From the NCBI GenBank assembly GCA_964583095.1, contig CAZOVB010000007.1:1-64000 (forward strand): a DNA stretch of 64,000 nucleotides. Reading direction: 5' to 3'. Positions 62,632 to 64,000 of this stretch are shown piece by piece. The notes under the pieces were generated by a model. The model was not told the origin of the DNA and searched no databases. It worked only from the letters and a program-made list of their open reading frames with translations. A program made the translations under genes and the position numbers. Position 1 is the stretch's first letter. Every line of letters begins with the position of its first letter. The stretch is from CAZOVB01 sp964583095 (lineage in GTDB: Bacteria; Planctomycetota; Phycisphaerae; SM23-33).

Positions 62632-63050
62632 AGGAATTCCACACTCACAGTATCGAGGCCACCGAGGATTTCGCCGCCAACCTGGGCACAAAACTGGAGC
62701 CGGGAGACTGCCTGGCCCTGATCGGGCCGCTGGGAGCAGGCAAGACGGCCTTTGTCCGCGGGCTGGCCCGGGGACTGGGCGTGCCGGATTCCCGCATGGT
62801 ATCCAGTCCGACCTATGTGCTCGTCCAGGAGTACTCCGGCAGGTGCCCCCTGTTCCATCTGGACCTCTACCGCATGAACGACCCGCAGGAAGAAATGGAA
62901 GACCTGGGGCTCGATGAAATGCTCGCAGAGGGCGTGGCTGCAATCGAATGGGCCGACCGCGCTTTAAACGCCCTGCCCGAAAACAGGATGGTCGTCCGTT
63001 TCGAACCCAGCGGCCCGGAAAGCCGAATCCTTCGCATCCACGAATTGTAG
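62628..63050 (+). CDS. tsaE: tRNA threonylcarbamoyladenosine ATPase TsaE
   Basis: 140 residues. P-loop GPLGAGKTAFVRGLARGLG near residue 34, VSSPTYVLVQEY, FHLDLYRMNDPQEEMEDLGL and EWADRA are the family pattern. It works with TsaB/TsaC/TsaD to make t6A37 in ANN-decoding tRNAs; those partners are not in the window. Overlaps thiL by four bases. Confidence 0.95.
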   Translation: MKEFHTHSIEATEDFAANLGTKLEPGDCLALIGPLGAGKTAFVRGLARGLGVPDSRMVSSPTYVLVQEYSGRCPLFHLDLYRMNDPQEEMEDLGLDEMLAEGVAAIEWADRALNALPENRMVVRFEPSGPESRILRIHEL

Positions 63051-63141
63051 GCAATTGGAAGTTGCCCCGGCTCGCTTGGAGGCCTATCTTCGTCGGCTCG
63101 TCGGCAGAGTCTTTACCCTTGCCCATTCTTTTGAGGTTTCC

Positions 63142-64000
63142 ATGTTCCGCAACGCGCCCGACCAAGCCAAACCCCTCGATGAAGTCACTTTCTCCCTTGC
63201 CGAGCCGGCCACGCTGGCGCTGTACGACGCCGCCGGACGTTGTTACTATCAGGCCGACGGCAAAGAACATTCCTGCATCATCTCCGGCAGCCTGGGCCGG
63301 CAGGTGGCTGCGGTTCTCGACGATCAGCAACGACCCACCCATCGGCACAGTTTCCGCGTGGACTGCCAGAGCGGCGTCGTCGATGAAAAGGGCAAATACG
63401 AGCGCCTGCTGTTCTATCTCAAGAAGTCAATTTTCGACGACTTCCATCGCCCCAACAACGTCCGGCGCCTCGATGGCCGCGTCCAGCGAAGCTTCGTGCT
63501 GACCTCCCGCGACCACGTCCACGGCATGAAGGCAATGAAATACTTTCACAGCATCCTGCCGGGTTGGATGGACACCTTCGCCGATCACCAGGCCGAAGAT
63601 GGAATGATCTGGGACTTCTGCTCTCCCCGTAACCGGCAGATGTCGCACTTCGAAAACCGCTGGGGCGAGAAGTTCCACAAGGTTGTCGACAACGGCTGGA
63701 CCGTCTTCGCCCGCCAACCCATGATGAACGACGTGGAGTACATGTTCATCCACGGCGTCTATGCGGTCTGGAAGACCCTCGGCGATGACGAATGGATGGC
63801 CCGGCGCGTGGAGAACGCCCTGGCCGCCCTGCGTTACGCCACCAGCAGCCCGTACACCTGGAGCGAAAAATACCAGCTCATCAAGCGGACCTTCACCATC
63901 GATCTCTGGGACTTCCAGAGCGAGTTCGACGCCGCACTGGTCGACGGGGACGCCATGCAGGCCATCCCCGGCGTCAGCCAGTACGGCGTGATGTTCGGCG
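63142..64000 (+). CDS. Putative six-hairpin glycosidase-like protein (3' end outside window)
   Basis: Open reading frame of 286 codons continuing past the window end. There is no signal peptide at the N-terminus. Residues 10-95 look beta-rich; from about 125 helical stretches follow: HGMKAMKYFHSILPGWMDTF, DNGWTVFARQPMMNDVEYMF, VYAVWKTLGDDEWMARRVEN and FTIDLWDFQSEFDAALVDGD. This arrangement resembles (alpha/alpha)6 barrel glycoside hydrolases such as alpha-rhamnosidase relatives. Family and substrate are uncertain, and the catalytic acid cannot be assigned. GAGG five bases before the ATG. Confidence 0.6.
   Translation, partial: MFRNAPDQAKPLDEVTFSLAEPATLALYDAAGRCYYQADGKEHSCIISGSLGRQVAAVLDDQQRPTHRHSFRVDCQSGVVDEKGKYERLLFYLKKSIFDDFHRPNNVRRLDGRVQRSFVLTSRDHVHGMKAMKYFHSILPGWMDTFADHQAEDGMIWDFCSPRNRQMSHFENRWGEKFHKVVDNGWTVFARQPMMNDVEYMFIHGVYAVWKTLGDDEWMARRVENALAALRYATSSPYTWSEKYQLIKRTFTIDLWDFQSEFDAALVDGDAMQAIPGVSQYGVMFG

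Noticed and set aside
61627..63348. 573-codon minus-strand frame over argH/thiL/tsaE
   Set aside because: Three well-defined + strand genes with overlapping stops occupy the region; the minus frame is compositional.
1..64000. tRNA, rRNA, CRISPR or prophage elements
   Set aside because: Non-coding gaps are short (nearly all under 200 bases, one of 301) and none shows cloverleaf, repeat-spacer or att-like structure by eye. Small regulatory RNAs cannot be excluded without a covariance-model search.

Overview
The window is a high-GC, densely packed bacterial chromosome segment with many 1-4 bp gene overlaps. The organism is diderm and LPS-type: it has a Kdo transferase, GspD-like secretin machinery and lipoprotein and Sec signal peptides. 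The CxxC zinc-ribbon protein, EF-hand exoproteins, weak Shine-Dalgarno usage at many genes and one giant gene suggest Planctomycetota, perhaps Phycisphaerae. That placement is an inference from gene style and was not tested phylogenetically.

Layout. 1-9.4 kb: translation and housekeeping genes on + (3' part of infB, ylxP-like, rbfA, a glycosylase-fold protein with a histone H1-like tail, hisG, a large secreted TPR protein, yebC, a YfcE-type phosphoesterase). 9.4-16 kb: mostly minus (pyk, GT9 glycosyltransferase, mnmA, DUF368, tadA, miaA) with AMMECR1 on +. 16-18.5 kb: waaA and proB on +. 18.5-44.3 kb: one long minus-strand type II secretion (T2SS)/type IV pilus-like operon read from gspE down to a small lipoprotein. 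44.6-47.1 kb: two paralogous secreted EF-hand proteins, divergent from that operon. 47.2-64 kb: Rrf2 regulator, two radical SAM proteins, Gfo/Idh oxidoreductase, polyprenyl sugar-phosphate transferase, mnmE, PH-domain protein, hpt, hypothetical exported and zinc-ribbon proteins, YjbQ, pyrK, argH-thiL-tsaE and a truncated putative glycosidase.

The striking element is the secretion operon. Its order is E-F-G-H-I-J-K-(PilM+PilN)-(PilO+PilP/GspC-like)-giant secretin-lipoprotein. The secretin is about 5,206 residues long, roughly seven to eight times a normal GspD. By direct reading it carries about 56 consecutive N1-type (NolW/Secretin_N) domains between an N0 domain and an otherwise standard C-terminal secretin barrel. 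The domains form two nested higher-order duplications: a four-domain block repeated four times and a five-domain block repeated twice. Most domains carry Arg/Ser/Gly-rich internal loops. I infer an unusually long periplasmic channel or tether, with the terminal lipoprotein as a candidate pilotin and the adjacent EF-hand proteins as candidate substrates or surface partners. No prepilin peptidase is present in the window.

No tRNA, rRNA, CRISPR array, insertion sequence or phage gene was recognised. Both window ends cut genes: infB at the left, with a possible frameshift near base 35, and a six-hairpin glycosidase-like gene at the right.
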